Assembly: GCA_963817905.1 (NCBI GenBank)
Contig: CAWFPS010000002.1
Coordinates: 744,001 to 808,000, forward strand
Reading direction: 5' to 3'
From: VRUE01 sp963817905
GTDB taxonomy: Bacteria; Actinomycetota; Thermoleophilia; Solirubrobacterales; 70-9
DNA: 64,000 bases
Both the position numbers and the translations under genes were made by a program. Under the pieces are notes generated by a model, which saw nothing but the letters and a program-made list of their open reading frames with translations, did no database searches and had not been told where the DNA came from. Shown here one piece after another: positions 7,535 through 15,486 of this stretch. How positions within the stretch are numbered: position 1 is the stretch's first letter; the number at the start of each line of letters is the position of its first letter.

Positions 7535-8410
7535 TTGCCCGATCGGCTCGCGGACGTCACCAGGGGGGAGGTTCCTGGGGCCGGCAGTTTCTCGCTGCTC
7601 GGCTTCACGGTCGTGCTTGCCTTGATCGCGCTGGCGGGGCTGAAGCCGTGGCAGGGCGACTCGGTCGAACCGCACCTGCGGTTGCCCGGCCTTGAAGCCG
7701 ACGTGGGCAACTCCGTCGCACTGCCCCCGGGGCCTGTCGCGCTTGTCGCGGACGCCACGGCCGCGCCGCAGGGTGCCAAGCTGGCTCGAGCCGATCGGAA
7801 ATCGAGTGAGGCTGAGGGCCCCGCCACCGCTCTCGCTGTCGCACCTGCTCAGGCTGTTGCTGTAGCCGGGACACCGGCTGAGCCTGGGAGTCCTGAGCCT
7901 GAAACGGGCACGGGCAACGAGGTGCCCTCTGACGGAGCAACAGCCGTGGAGGCTCCGCCAGAGGGCACCTCGTTGCCCGTCTCGGCTCCGGCGAGTACTG
8001 GGGGCGAAGTTGGTCCGAGGCGCCCCGTCGCGGCCAGCGGTCCCGCGCTCGAAAGCTGCGAAGGCGACGAATACGTGATCGCGATCGTGCTCTCGCCGGA
8101 CGGGGCGGAAGGCGAAGAAGCAAGCGTGGAAATCGTCTTGCAACGGTTCAACGAGGACGGCAGCATCGATGAACTCGTGCTCGAAGGGAGCCTGCTGGAT
8201 GCGCGCAGCTTGGCCTTGCAGTTGAGCTCCGAAGGCAACTGCGTCTACCTTGAAGCTGGGGCTCCGGCGGGAGAGGAAGTCCCCTCTGACGGAACCTCCC
8301 AGGTTGTTGTTCCGTCAGAGGGGACTTCCTCTCCCGCCCCCGATCCTGTTTCAGAAGAAGCGGTGGAAGACCCCGGCACGGACGCACTCGCGGCACCCAC
8401 CTCTCCCTGA
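7535..8410 (+). CDS. Hypothetical single-pass secreted or anchored acidic protein
   Basis: This 291-residue protein of unknown function starts at TTG 7535 or nearby, 14 bases after fbiC. A single hydrophobic segment (about residues 19-37, SFSLLGFTVVLALIALAGL) should act as a signal anchor. The rest is acidic and Pro/Ala/Gly-rich. A compact part with paired Cys (LESCEGDEYVIAIVL ... SSEGNCVYLEAG) may be a small extracellular domain. Two palindromes (P4, P5) lie in frame and encode similar low-complexity text (NEVPSDGAT, EEVPSDGTS). The palindrome-derived parts suggest a tolerant linker region. Confidence 0.6.
   Translation: MPDRLADVTRGEVPGAGSFSLLGFTVVLALIALAGLKPWQGDSVEPHLRLPGLEADVGNSVALPPGPVALVADATAAPQGAKLARADRKSSEAEGPATALAVAPAQAVAVAGTPAEPGSPEPETGTGNEVPSDGATAVEAPPEGTSLPVSAPASTGGEVGPRRPVAASGPALESCEGDEYVIAIVLSPDGAEGEEASVEIVLQRFNEDGSIDELVLEGSLLDARSLALQLSSEGNCVYLEAGAPAGEEVPSDGTSQVVVPSEGTSSPAPDPVSEEAVEDPGTDALAAPTSP
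7910..7980. repeat. Long palindrome P4 (29-13-29 family), in coding sequence
   Basis: Arms 7910-7938 and 7952-7980 are 29 bp with one mismatch. The 13-nt loop (minus strand CTCCACGGCTGTT) differs from the family loop at two bases. It is translated in frame in the 7535-8410 gene. Confidence 0.9.
8267..8337. repeat. Long palindrome P5 (29-13-29 family), in coding sequence
   Basis: Arms 8267-8295 and 8309-8337 are perfect 29-bp complements around the loop CTCCCAGGTTGTT (one change from consensus). The arm resembles P4 (shared CCCTCTGACGGA) but differs at many sites, each matched on the other arm. Confidence 0.93.
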
Positions 8411-8414
8411 GCCG

Positions 8415-9416
8415 ATGCGGGCGATGGTTCTGGAGCGCCAGCGGGAGCCGTTGCGGCCCGCGGAGCTTCCGGACCCGCGACCGGGTGCCGGCCAGGTACT
8501 GATCTCGGTGCGTGCCTGCGGCGTTTGCCGCACCGACCTGCACATCGTCGACGGGGATCTGAAGCAGCCGAAGCTGCCGCTGGCGATGGGACACCAGATC
8601 GTCGGCACTGTGGTCGAGGCAGGGGAGGGGGCCGAGCGCTTTGAGGTGGGGCTGCGCGTTGGGGTTCCCTGGCTGGGCTGGACCTGCGGTGAGTGCCGCT
8701 ACTGCCGCTCGCGCCGGGAGAACCTCTGCGACCGGGCTCGCTTCACCGGCTATGACATCGATGGCGGCTACGCCGAGCTGGCGGTCGCCGACGAGCGCTT
8801 CTGCTTTTCGATTTCGGAGGGGTATCCGGATGAGCAGGCCGCGCCGCTGCTCTGCGCCGGGCTGATCGGCTACCGGGCGCTGCGCCTCGTCGGCGACGCT
8901 GAGCGGATCGGCTTCTACGGCTTCGGCGCCTCGGCGCACATCCTCTGTCAGGTGGCGGTGCACCAGGGCCGCCGCGTCTTCGCCTTCACCCGCAAGGGAG
9001 ACGAGGAGGGCCAAGCGTTTGCCCGCGGGCTCGGTGCCGAGTGGGCCGGCTCCTCGGACGAGGCCCCGCCGGAGGAGATCGACGGTGCGATCGTCTTCGC
9101 CCCCCTTGGCCCGCTGATGACGGCGGCGCTACGGCACAGCGCCAAGGGCGCCCGGATCATCAGCGCCGGCATCCACATGAGCGACATCCCCAGCTTTCCC
9201 TACGAGCAGCTCTGGGGCGAGCGGGTCCTCGGCTCGGTTGCCAACCTGACCCGGCGCGACGGCGAGGAGTTTCTTGCCCTGGCGCCCCAGGTTCCGGTTC
9301 GCAGCGAGGTCGAGGTGCGGCCGTTGGCCGAGGCAAACGAGGCGCTTGATTCGATCCGGGACGGGAGCCTCAGGGGAGCCGCTGTGCTTCGTGTTGGCGT
9401 GGACCGGTCCCGGTAG
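8415..9416 (+). CDS. Zinc-dependent alcohol dehydrogenase (MDR family)
   Basis: This 333-residue NAD(P)-dependent alcohol/aldehyde oxidoreductase has the catalytic-zinc Cys in ACGVCRTDLHIVDG and the GH of LAMGHQIVG. The structural-zinc four-Cys loop CGECRYCRSRRENLC is followed by FTGYDIDGGYAE. The Rossmann part is weaker: IGFYGFGASAHILCQVA replaces a standard GxGxxG. The ATG at 8415 is chosen because homologues begin at MRAMVLE; a longer in-frame extension exists but overlaps the upstream gene. This fits the AdhP/CAD2-like branch. The substrate is unknown. An inverted repeat begins over its last codons. Confidence 0.9.
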   Translation: MRAMVLERQREPLRPAELPDPRPGAGQVLISVRACGVCRTDLHIVDGDLKQPKLPLAMGHQIVGTVVEAGEGAERFEVGLRVGVPWLGWTCGECRYCRSRRENLCDRARFTGYDIDGGYAELAVADERFCFSISEGYPDEQAAPLLCAGLIGYRALRLVGDAERIGFYGFGASAHILCQVAVHQGRRVFAFTRKGDEEGQAFARGLGAEWAGSSDEAPPEEIDGAIVFAPLGPLMTAALRHSAKGARIISAGIHMSDIPSFPYEQLWGERVLGSVANLTRRDGEEFLALAPQVPVRSEVEVRPLAEANEALDSIRDGSLRGAAVLRVGVDRSR

Positions 9417-9511
9417 GGGTTCCGCTTAACTTTTTCGGTGGGGTGGCAGAGGCCTTTCGAGGTCGGAGCACCGAAAAAGTACAAGACGCTCCACCCCTAC
9501 CGGGACCGGTC
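9402..9511. repeat. Nested inverted repeat P6 after the alcohol dehydrogenase gene
   Basis: Outer perfect 19-bp arms (9402-9420 and 9493-9511, GACCGGTCCCGG...) enclose inner perfect 12-bp arms ACTTTTTCGGTG (9429-9440) and CACCGAAAAAGT (9469-9480). It lies between convergent adh and cofE and may work as a bidirectional terminator. Confidence 0.88.
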
Positions 9512-9516
9512 TGACG

Positions 9517-10332
9517 TCAGCGGAACAAATCCTCTCCAGGAGGGCGCCGAAGCGCTCCCGCGCCCGGACCGTTCTCGGAAGTGACGAAGCGATCCAGGCC
9601 GCGGAGGACTACCGCAGGGGTTCGGCTGTCCTTGGCGCGGATGAGGTCTGCGGCGGCGGCGGCCTCATCGGCTACGGCGATCTGGGTCGCTTCCAGCTCT
9701 CGGCCGTGCGCATCGTTTCGGCCTCGCCAGTCATCCAGTGGTTGCAGGCCCGAGCACCCAATCGCCACCTCACTTTGGCCAAGTCGCCACGCGCGGCCAA
9801 AACTGTCCGCGATGATCACCGCGACGGTTGGGGAGGGCCGGAGGTGGGCCTCCCCAGACACTCCCCGCTTTTGTCTGGGGAGGCCCACCTCCGGCCCTCC
9901 ACTTCCTACGCCGGTAATTTCCGCCCTGATCCTCCGCGCGGACGCATCGGGATCCTCGGGGAGGAGGCAGGCGGTCCCCTCCTCGGGCAGGTTCGAGGTG
10001 TCGATGCCCGCGTTGGCGCAGACGAAGCCGTGGTGCGTTTCCGTGATCAGGACGCCGCGCTCGGCTCTCAGCACCTCTTTGCTCTCGTCGAGGATCAGCT
10101 GGACCAGGGCCGGGTCCTTGTCCAGATCGGCCGCGAGCCGCGTCGCCTCTGGGCTGGGCTCGACGGATGCGAGATGTCGGACGCGGCCCTCGGCCTTGGA
10201 GACGATCTTCTGTGCGATCGCGACCACGTCCCCGTCGCGCAGCTCGGCGTGGGCTGCAATCAGAGTTCCGACCGCCATTCCCACCTGGACCTCCGGCAGC
10301 CCCTCGACCCCAATCGCCTCCATCCCCCTCAT
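9517..10332 (-). CDS. cofE: Coenzyme F420-0:L-glutamate ligase
   Basis: CofE adds L-glutamates to F420-0 with GTP. Recognisable parts are GDVVAIAQKIVSKAEGR, LVQLILDESKEVLRAERG followed by VLITETHHGFVCANAGID, and VAVIIADSFGRAWRLGQSEVAIGCSG. It starts at ATG 10332 (MRGMEAIGVEGLPEVQVG); a longer frame to 10371 is less likely. About 25 residues (GGPEVGLPRQKRGVSGEAHL) between EITGVG and TVAVIIAD are encoded by palindrome P7 and should form an extra surface loop near an otherwise conserved core. It is the last gene of npdG-cofD-cofC-cofE. The nitroreductase-like FbiB C-terminal domain is absent. Confidence 0.93.
   Translation of the reverse strand: MRGMEAIGVEGLPEVQVGMAVGTLIAAHAELRDGDVVAIAQKIVSKAEGRVRHLASVEPSPEATRLAADLDKDPALVQLILDESKEVLRAERGVLITETHHGFVCANAGIDTSNLPEEGTACLLPEDPDASARRIRAEITGVGSGGPEVGLPRQKRGVSGEAHLRPSPTVAVIIADSFGRAWRLGQSEVAIGCSGLQPLDDWRGRNDAHGRELEATQIAVADEAAAAADLIRAKDSRTPAVVLRGLDRFVTSENGPGAGALRRPPGEDLFR
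9832..9900. repeat. Long palindrome P7 inside cofE
   Basis: Perfect 29-bp arms (9832-9860 and 9872-9900) enclose an 11-nt loop CTCCCCGCTTT. The arm length equals that of P4 and P5 but the loop differs after CTCCC, so it is a sister type. It is translated in frame within cofE. Confidence 0.93.
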
Positions 10333-10393
10333 TCCGCTGTTCCTTCTCCGCGGTATGCGCGGCAAAGGCACAGCGGAGTGGGCTGTCGGGGAT

Positions 10394-11035
10394 TCATATG
10401 CCCAGGGCCCTGGCGGTCCGCTTGGCCCGGCTGCGGTCGCGCTCCAGCGCCATCGTCAGGGCGACTATGTCGGCTGGGGTGTCGAGGTCCAGGGCGAGGG
10501 AGGGGAGTTCCTCTACGCCGTAGGGGATGCCTGCCTCGCGGGCGGCGGCGACGTGGCGGGCGCAGCTGCCCTCGCCGAAGGAGGGCTCGATCGCGTCCGG
10601 CGGGGATAGGGCGAGGGCGTTGGTTCCCGTCCCGTGCCGGTCGGGGACGATGCCGGCGTAGCGCTCGGGCATCCCGGTCAGCAGGCGTTCCAGCTCGCGC
10701 GGCGCCAGCAGCGGGCAGTCGATCGGCAGCAGGACCACGCAGCCGGCGCCGAGCGCCCCCGCGCGCGCGATCCCGGCCAGCGCGGCGCCCGAGTGGCCGC
10801 CCTGGTCGGGGTCGGCGAGCACCTCGGCACCGCTGGCGGCCGCGATCTCGACCGCACGCGGCTCGCCGCTGACGACGATCGTGCGCTCGATCGAGCGGGC
10901 GGCGCCGATCGCCTCCAGCACGTCCTCGAGCATCGCCGCGGCCAGCTCGGCACGGCGGGTGCTGCCGATGCCCGGGGCGAGCCGCTGCTTGGCCGCGGCG
11001 AAGCGCTTGACCGGCAGGACGGCGGTCGCCTTCAA
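10394..11035 (-). CDS. cofC: 2-phospho-L-lactate (or phosphoenolpyruvate) guanylyltransferase
   Basis: This 213-residue nucleotidyltransferase (CofC/FbiD) activates 2-phospholactate or PEP with GTP for F420 assembly. It shows the family start TAVLPVKRFAAAKQRLAPG (the nucleotide-binding GT-A loop with Lys), then LADPDQGGHSGAALAGIARA, VVLLPIDCPLLAPREL and GTGTNALALSPP, and closes with LALDLDTPADI. It lies 18 bases after cofD and 60 bases before cofE in the same direction. Whether PEP or 2-phospholactate is used cannot be decided here; actinobacterial FbiD enzymes use PEP. Confidence 0.93.
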   Translation of the reverse strand: MKATAVLPVKRFAAAKQRLAPGIGSTRRAELAAAMLEDVLEAIGAARSIERTIVVSGEPRAVEIAAASGAEVLADPDQGGHSGAALAGIARAGALGAGCVVLLPIDCPLLAPRELERLLTGMPERYAGIVPDRHGTGTNALALSPPDAIEPSFGEGSCARHVAAAREAGIPYGVEELPSLALDLDTPADIVALTMALERDRSRAKRTARALGI

Positions 11036-11053
11036 GCTGCGAGGAAGGGGGAG

Positions 11054-11983
11054 TCAGTCACCTTCGATGAGGCTAGCGGCGTAGTCGAGGACGATGCGCG
11101 CCAGCCGCACCCGGCCCGCGGCCCCATCCATCAGGGTCGCCGTGGCGAGGGTCGGGATCTCAGCCGGCGCCGGGTCCGGGTCGCCCTCGTCGACGATCAT
11201 CGCGTCGATCAGCCCGGCGTAGAGCGAGGCGACCCCGGCGGCGGTGGATGGCCGCCCCAGCGCCTGCATGAAACGCTCGGTCGGTCCCTTGAGGACCTTG
11301 CCGGCGACGAAGGGGCTGACGGCGAGGACCGGGGCCGAGGAGGCGGCGATCGCTTCGGTCATCCCGGGCACGGCGAGGATCGGGCCGATGCTGATCACCG
11401 GGTTGGAGGGGCCGATCACGATTGCCTCGGCGGAGCGCAATGCCTCTAGCACCTCCTTGCTGGGCTCTGCCGCGGCGATCCCGTCCAGCTCGACCCCGTG
11501 CACCTCCGGCGCGCCGCCGTCGACGATCAGGTACTCCTGCAGGCCACGGGTCCCGGCCGCCGTCTGCACCATGGTCCGCACCGGCGCCTCGCACATCGGC
11601 AGCACCCCTGCCTCGACCCCCAGCGAGCGGGCGATCTGGGCCTGGGCGTCGGTGGCCCGGCCGCCCTCCTCGGTGAACTGGCGGCGGTAGAGGCAGGCGG
11701 CGAGGTCGCGGTCGGAGAGCCTGAACCAGCTCGGCGCGCCCAGCTTGGTCAGGCGGTCGAAGACGGTGAAGCTGTCGTCGCGCAGCCCCCAGCCGCGCTC
11801 CTCGTCGATTTCGCCGCTGAGCCAGTAGGTGACGAGGTCGGGATCGGGGGAGACGTGGACGCCGAGCGCCTCGACGTCGTCGCCGCTATTGGCGATCACC
11901 GTGAGGTCGGAGCCGATCTCCTCCTGCATCCCAGCCGCGAGCTTGGCGCCGCCGGTACCGCCGGCGAGGAGCGCGATCCTCAT
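11054..11983 (-). CDS. cofD: 2-phospho-L-lactate transferase
   Basis: CofD/FbiA (309 aa) transfers the phospholactyl or enolpyruvyl group to FO, giving (dehydro-)F420-0. Motifs: N-terminal LLAGGTGGAKLAAGM (nucleotide loop), VIANSGDDVEALGVHVSPD (FO/metal site), WLSGEIDEERGWGL, RLSDRDLAACLYRR and IGPSNPVISIGPIL. The length is normal for the family. The start lies seven bases after the npdG stop, and cofC follows closely, so one transcript is likely. Dehydro-F420-0 would need a separate reductase, not seen in this window. Confidence 0.95.
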   Translation of the reverse strand: MRIALLAGGTGGAKLAAGMQEEIGSDLTVIANSGDDVEALGVHVSPDPDLVTYWLSGEIDEERGWGLRDDSFTVFDRLTKLGAPSWFRLSDRDLAACLYRRQFTEEGGRATDAQAQIARSLGVEAGVLPMCEAPVRTMVQTAAGTRGLQEYLIVDGGAPEVHGVELDGIAAAEPSKEVLEALRSAEAIVIGPSNPVISIGPILAVPGMTEAIAASSAPVLAVSPFVAGKVLKGPTERFMQALGRPSTAAGVASLYAGLIDAMIVDEGDPDPAPAEIPTLATATLMDGAAGRVRLARIVLDYAASLIEGD

Positions 11984-11990
11984 CGCGGCT

Positions 11991-12692
11991 CTAGGCCCAG
12001 TGGTCGCCGTCGGGAAGCCCGGTGAGCTTGATCCCGGCGTGGGTCTTGTAGCGGGTGTTGACCGAGATCAGCATCGGGGTCAGCTGCTCGACGATGCGCG
12101 CCATCTCCAGGGCACCGGCGTTGACCGGGCGCAGTCCGGGGACCAGCTCGATCAGTCGCGCCACCCGCGCCTTGTCGGCCTTGCGGTCGCCGCAGACGAG
12201 GACGTCCTCGTCCAGCTCGGCGCCGGCATCGGCGAGGCTGGGGGCGCCGACCGTGTGCAGGGCGGCGACGACGGTGACCCCGTCGGGGACCATCTCCTGC
12301 GCCTGCTGGGCGGCCGAGCCCTGCCAGACGCCGAGCGAGCGGGTCGCCTTGCCGCTGACCGCGGCGGCGAGCGGCACCGTGCAGTCGACCAGGATCTGGC
12401 CTGGCCGCATCGCTTCGCGCAGGTTGTTCAGGTTCTCCGATTGGGCGCGGAAGGGGACGGTGAGGAAGACGATCTCGGCGCGCTTGGCGGCCTCCTCGTT
12501 GAGCAAGCCCTCGACCTCGGCGCCGGGGACCCGCTCGCGCAGCTTCGCCGCCGCCGCCTCGGCGCGCTCGGCCGAGCGCGAGCCGATTACGATCGGGGCG
12601 CCCGCCTTGGCCCAGCGCAGGGCGAGGCCGGCGCCGAGCGCGCCGGTGCCGCCGACGATCGGGATGGTGGGTAGCTCGGCCCCTGGCATCAC
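11991..12692 (-). CDS. npdG: F420-dependent NADP oxidoreductase (NADPH:F420 reductase)
   Basis: NpdG/Fno moves hydride between F420 and NADP. This 233-residue protein has the NADP Rossmann start PIVGGTGALGAGLALRWAKA, then IVIGSRSAERAEAAAAKL, VFLTVPFRAQSENLNNL and ALHTVGAPSLAD, and the F420-side segment LEMARIVEQLTPMLISVN. It heads the cofD-cofC-cofE run, a common actinobacterial arrangement that ties cofactor synthesis to its reduction. Start: ATG 12692 or 12689. Confidence 0.93.
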   Translation of the reverse strand: MMPGAELPTIPIVGGTGALGAGLALRWAKAGAPIVIGSRSAERAEAAAAKLRERVPGAEVEGLLNEEAAKRAEIVFLTVPFRAQSENLNNLREAMRPGQILVDCTVPLAAAVSGKATRSLGVWQGSAAQQAQEMVPDGVTVVAALHTVGAPSLADAGAELDEDVLVCGDRKADKARVARLIELVPGLRPVNAGALEMARIVEQLTPMLISVNTRYKTHAGIKLTGLPDGDHWA

Positions 12693-12779
12693 TGGTTCAC
12701 GCTCCGCTCCCTCACGAAGAATCAGATATGCACGTTCGGTCGCTCCGCGTTCACGGGCGCCAGTCTATGCTCACGCCCG

Positions 12780-13514
12780 ATGCGACTGGAGGGACGAAAG
12801 GCATTGGTCACCGGCGGGGCAAGCGGGATCGGCGCCGCGATCGCGGCCCGGCTCGCCGCCGAGGGCGCCGAGGTCTGGGTCGGCGACATCGATACCGAGG
12901 GTGCCGAGCGGGTCGCCGGAGAGGTCAATGGCCACGCGATCGAGCTCGACGTCACCGACCTGGAGTCGGCGAGCGCCGCGGTCGAGGCGGCGGGCACGCT
13001 CGACGTCCTCGTCAACAACGCCGGTACCGACGAGTTCGGCTTCTTCACCTACACCACGCCCGAGCAGTGGCAGCGGGTGATCGCGATCAACCTCGTCGGC
13101 GTGCTCAACTGCACCCACGCGGCCCTGCCGGCGATGCAGCAGGCGAAATACGGCCGCATCCTCAGCATCTCCTCGGAGGCCGGCCGGGTCGGCTCCAAGG
13201 GCTCCGCCGTCTACTCGGCGGCCAAGGCGGGCATCGTCGGCTTCATGAAGGCGATCGCCCGCGAGAACGCCCGCTACGGGATCACCGCCAACTCGATCGC
13301 CCCGGGCCCGATCGAGACCCCGCTGCTGATGGGCGCCAAGGAGTTCGGCGAGATCGGCGAGAAGGTGATCGAGACGATGAAGTCCTCGACCCAGATGGGC
13401 CGCCTCGGCCAGCCCGAGGAGGTCGCTGCCGCGGCAGCCTTCCTCGTCTCCGACGACGCCACCTACGTAACCGGCGAGACCCTGGGCGTAAGCGGCGGCC
13501 TAGGCATGGTTTAG
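12780..13514 (+). CDS. SDR-family oxidoreductase (acyl-CoA dehydrogenase-like or FabG-like)
   Basis: A classical short-chain dehydrogenase of 244 residues. It has the cofactor loop TGGASGIGAAIA (about residues 11-22) with an acidic VGDIDTEG that favours NAD, then VLVNNAGTD, catalytic Ser in ILSISSEAG and YSAAK, and the C-terminal VTGETLGVSGGLGM. The pattern fits 3-oxoacyl reductases or BadH-type 2-hydroxyacyl-CoA dehydrogenases; the substrate is not decided. It is divergent from npdG with 87 bases between them. Confidence 0.9.
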   Translation: MRLEGRKALVTGGASGIGAAIAARLAAEGAEVWVGDIDTEGAERVAGEVNGHAIELDVTDLESASAAVEAAGTLDVLVNNAGTDEFGFFTYTTPEQWQRVIAINLVGVLNCTHAALPAMQQAKYGRILSISSEAGRVGSKGSAVYSAAKAGIVGFMKAIARENARYGITANSIAPGPIETPLLMGAKEFGEIGEKVIETMKSSTQMGRLGQPEEVAAAAAFLVSDDATYVTGETLGVSGGLGMV

Positions 13515-13551
13515 CTCCGAGGGGGGGCGAATTCGATCCGCTGACGACTTA

Positions 13552-13569
13552 ATGACCCTATGGGGTCAT
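13552..13569. promoter_or_regulatory. Inverted repeat over the start codon of the AbiEi/DUF559 gene
   Basis: ATGACCC-TATG-GGGTCAT: perfect 7-bp arms that include the ATG at 13560. A repressor bound here would block transcription or translation of the gene. Autoregulation by its own N-terminal winged-helix-like domain is inferred. Confidence 0.5.
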
Positions 13570-14477
13570 CAACTCATCAGCCATTTGGCAGCGCCTGGGA
13601 TTTGGCGGCGAGCCAGCACGGGGTGATCGCCCACGCGCAGCTTCGGAAGCTGGGGTTCAGCGCCCAAGCGATTCAGCATCGGGTGTCCAAGGGCCGCCTG
13701 CATCGCATCGAACGCGGCGTGTACGCCGTCGGGAGGCCGGAGCTCAGTCGCCACGGGCGATGGATGGCGGCCACGCTGGGCTGTGGACCGCGTGCTGTCC
13801 TCAGCCATCGGAGCGCCGCGGCCCTGTGGGGCATCGGGACGGAGTCTCGCGATTGGATCGAGGTCTCGGTGCCGTCCGTGTCGCCGCGCGAACGGCCCGG
13901 GGTTCGGGTTCGCCGCCGACCAAAACTGCGCGCCAGCGACGTCACGGTCCACGGAGGCATTCCGGTCACCGTGCCGGTTCTCACGGTCATCGACCTGGCC
14001 AGGAACCCCAACGGCGATCTCGAGCGCGTCATCAACGAGGCGGATCTGCTCGATCTCGTCGACCCCGAGTCCCTCGCTGCCGCACTCGGCGACTTTCCTT
14101 CCCAGCCTGGCGTCGGTCGACTTCGCGACCTGCTGGGCAAGCTCACCTTTCGTTTGACCGACTCTGAGCTGGAGCGCCGCTTCCTGCCTCTCGTTGCCGA
14201 TGTCAGGCTGCCGATGCCGCTGACCAGGCAATACGTGAATGGCTTCAGGACCGACTTTCTCTGGCCGGAGCTGCGGCTTGTGGTCGAGACCGACGGGCTT
14301 CGTTATCACCGCACGCCCGCGCAACAGGCGCGCGATCGGGTCCGCGATCAGGCACATCTTGCCGCCGGCTTTATCCCGCTTCGCTTCACGCACTGGCAGG
14401 TGCGCTACGAACGTGACTACGTGCGCACGACGCTGCTTGCGGTAACTCACCGCATCGAGGCGCGCAGGAGCGCCTAA
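13560..14477 (+). CDS. AbiEi-like winged-helix protein fused to a DUF559 nuclease-fold domain
   Basis: This 305-residue protein has two parts. Residues about 10-65 (AASQHGVIAHAQLRKLGFSA, then HRIERGVYAVG) resemble the AbiEi-type antitoxin N-terminal winged helix. The C-terminal about 100 residues form a DUF559/Vsr-like PD-(D/E)xK fold: FRTDFLWPELRLVVETDG with catalytic-type Asp and Glu, then YHRTPAQQARDRVRDQ and LRFTHWQVRYERDYV. Such proteins are frequent in Actinobacteria and usually stand alone; the function is unproven and may be defence-related. A palindrome covers the start codon. No toxin partner is adjacent. Confidence 0.78.
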   Translation: MGSSTHQPFGSAWDLAASQHGVIAHAQLRKLGFSAQAIQHRVSKGRLHRIERGVYAVGRPELSRHGRWMAATLGCGPRAVLSHRSAAALWGIGTESRDWIEVSVPSVSPRERPGVRVRRRPKLRASDVTVHGGIPVTVPVLTVIDLARNPNGDLERVINEADLLDLVDPESLAAALGDFPSQPGVGRLRDLLGKLTFRLTDSELERRFLPLVADVRLPMPLTRQYVNGFRTDFLWPELRLVVETDGLRYHRTPAQQARDRVRDQAHLAAGFIPLRFTHWQVRYERDYVRTTLLAVTHRIEARRSA

Positions 14478-14488
14478 GCTGCCGGGTC

Positions 14489-15445
14489 GTGACGGCCATC
14501 CCGACCTCAGTCCGTATCCGCGAGGTGGGGCCTCGCGACGGGTTTCAGAACGAGCCGGAGACGATTCCGGCTGGGGAGAAGATTCGGCTGGTCGATTTGC
14601 TTTCGGCCACCGGGCTGCAGCGGATCGAGGTGACCTCGTTCGTGCGGCCGGAGGCGATTCCACAACTGGCCGACGCGGAGGAGGTCTTGGCCGGCGTGCA
14701 GCGGCGCGACGGGGTCTCCTTCTCGGTGTTGGTTCCCAACGAGCGCGGGCTGGAGCGGGCGCTGGCGCTGCGCGACCGCTTTGACGAGATCAACGTCTTC
14801 GTCTCCGCCTCGGAGACGCACAACCGCAAGAACGTCAACCGGACGATCGAGGAGTCGCTGGGCGGGCTGGAGCGGACGCTGGAGACGGCGCGCGAGGCGG
14901 GGATGCGCTGCGAGGGCGTGATCTCGACCTCCTTCGGCTGCCCTTACGAGGGCGAGGTGCCCCCGGAGAGGGTCTTCGGGATCGCCGAGCGTCTCGTCGC
15001 GGCGGGCTGCGCCGAGATCGGCTTCGGCGACACGACGGGAATGGCCAACCCCGTTCAGGTAGGCGAGTTCTTCGCCGCGGCCCGCAAGCGTCTCGGGGAG
15101 GTTGAGCTGACCGCGCACTTCCATAACACGCGGGGACAGGGGCTGGCCAACGTGCTGGCGGCGCTGGAGCGGGGCGTCGATTCCTTCGAGTCGAGCTTCG
15201 GCGAGCTGGGCGGCTGTCCGGTCCCGCCCGGAGCAACCGGCAACGTGGCCACCGAGGACGTGGTCTCGATGCTGCACGAGATGGGGGTGGAGACCGGAAT
15301 CGACCTGCCGGCCCTGATCGAGGCCGCCCGCGAGGCCCAGGCCACCCTCGGCCGCCCACTCGGCTCGCACGTGCTCACAGCCGGACCGGTCGACTGGCAC
15401 CCCCGAACTGCATCATTTTTTCCGCCTGCTGGACCGAAAAGTTGA
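14489..15445 (+). CDS. mvaB: Hydroxymethylglutaryl-CoA lyase
   Basis: HMG-CoA lyase splits HMG-CoA to acetoacetate and acetyl-CoA, the last step of leucine breakdown. The TIM-barrel motifs are all present: REVGPRDGFQNE (catalytic Arg/Asp), EVTSFVRPEAIPQLAD, STSFGCPYEGEV, GFGDTTGMANP, HFHNTRGQGLANV (metal His pair) and the catalytic Cys loop ELGGCPVPPGATGNVATED. Start GTG 14489. The last residues (PRTASFFPPAGPKS) are encoded by inverted repeat P9, so the natural C-terminus has been replaced or extended. The carboxylase gene follows 41 bases on, and acetoacetyl-CoA synthetase is further downstream. Confidence 0.93.
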   Translation: MTAIPTSVRIREVGPRDGFQNEPETIPAGEKIRLVDLLSATGLQRIEVTSFVRPEAIPQLADAEEVLAGVQRRDGVSFSVLVPNERGLERALALRDRFDEINVFVSASETHNRKNVNRTIEESLGGLERTLETAREAGMRCEGVISTSFGCPYEGEVPPERVFGIAERLVAAGCAEIGFGDTTGMANPVQVGEFFAAARKRLGEVELTAHFHNTRGQGLANVLAALERGVDSFESSFGELGGCPVPPGATGNVATEDVVSMLHEMGVETGIDLPALIEAAREAQATLGRPLGSHVLTAGPVDWHPRTASFFPPAGPKS

Positions 15446-15456
15446 TGCAGTTCGGG
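15402..15456. repeat. Inverted repeat P9 at the 3' end of mvaB
   Basis: CCCGAACTGCATCA (15402-15415) pairs perfectly with TGATGCAGTTCGGG (15443-15456). The loop contains TTTTTTCC and GGACCGAAAA. It encodes the mvaB tail and its stop codon and may act as a terminator. Confidence 0.85.
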
Positions 15457-15486
15457 TTGTGACCGGGGCGAATAGGCTCTCGCCCA

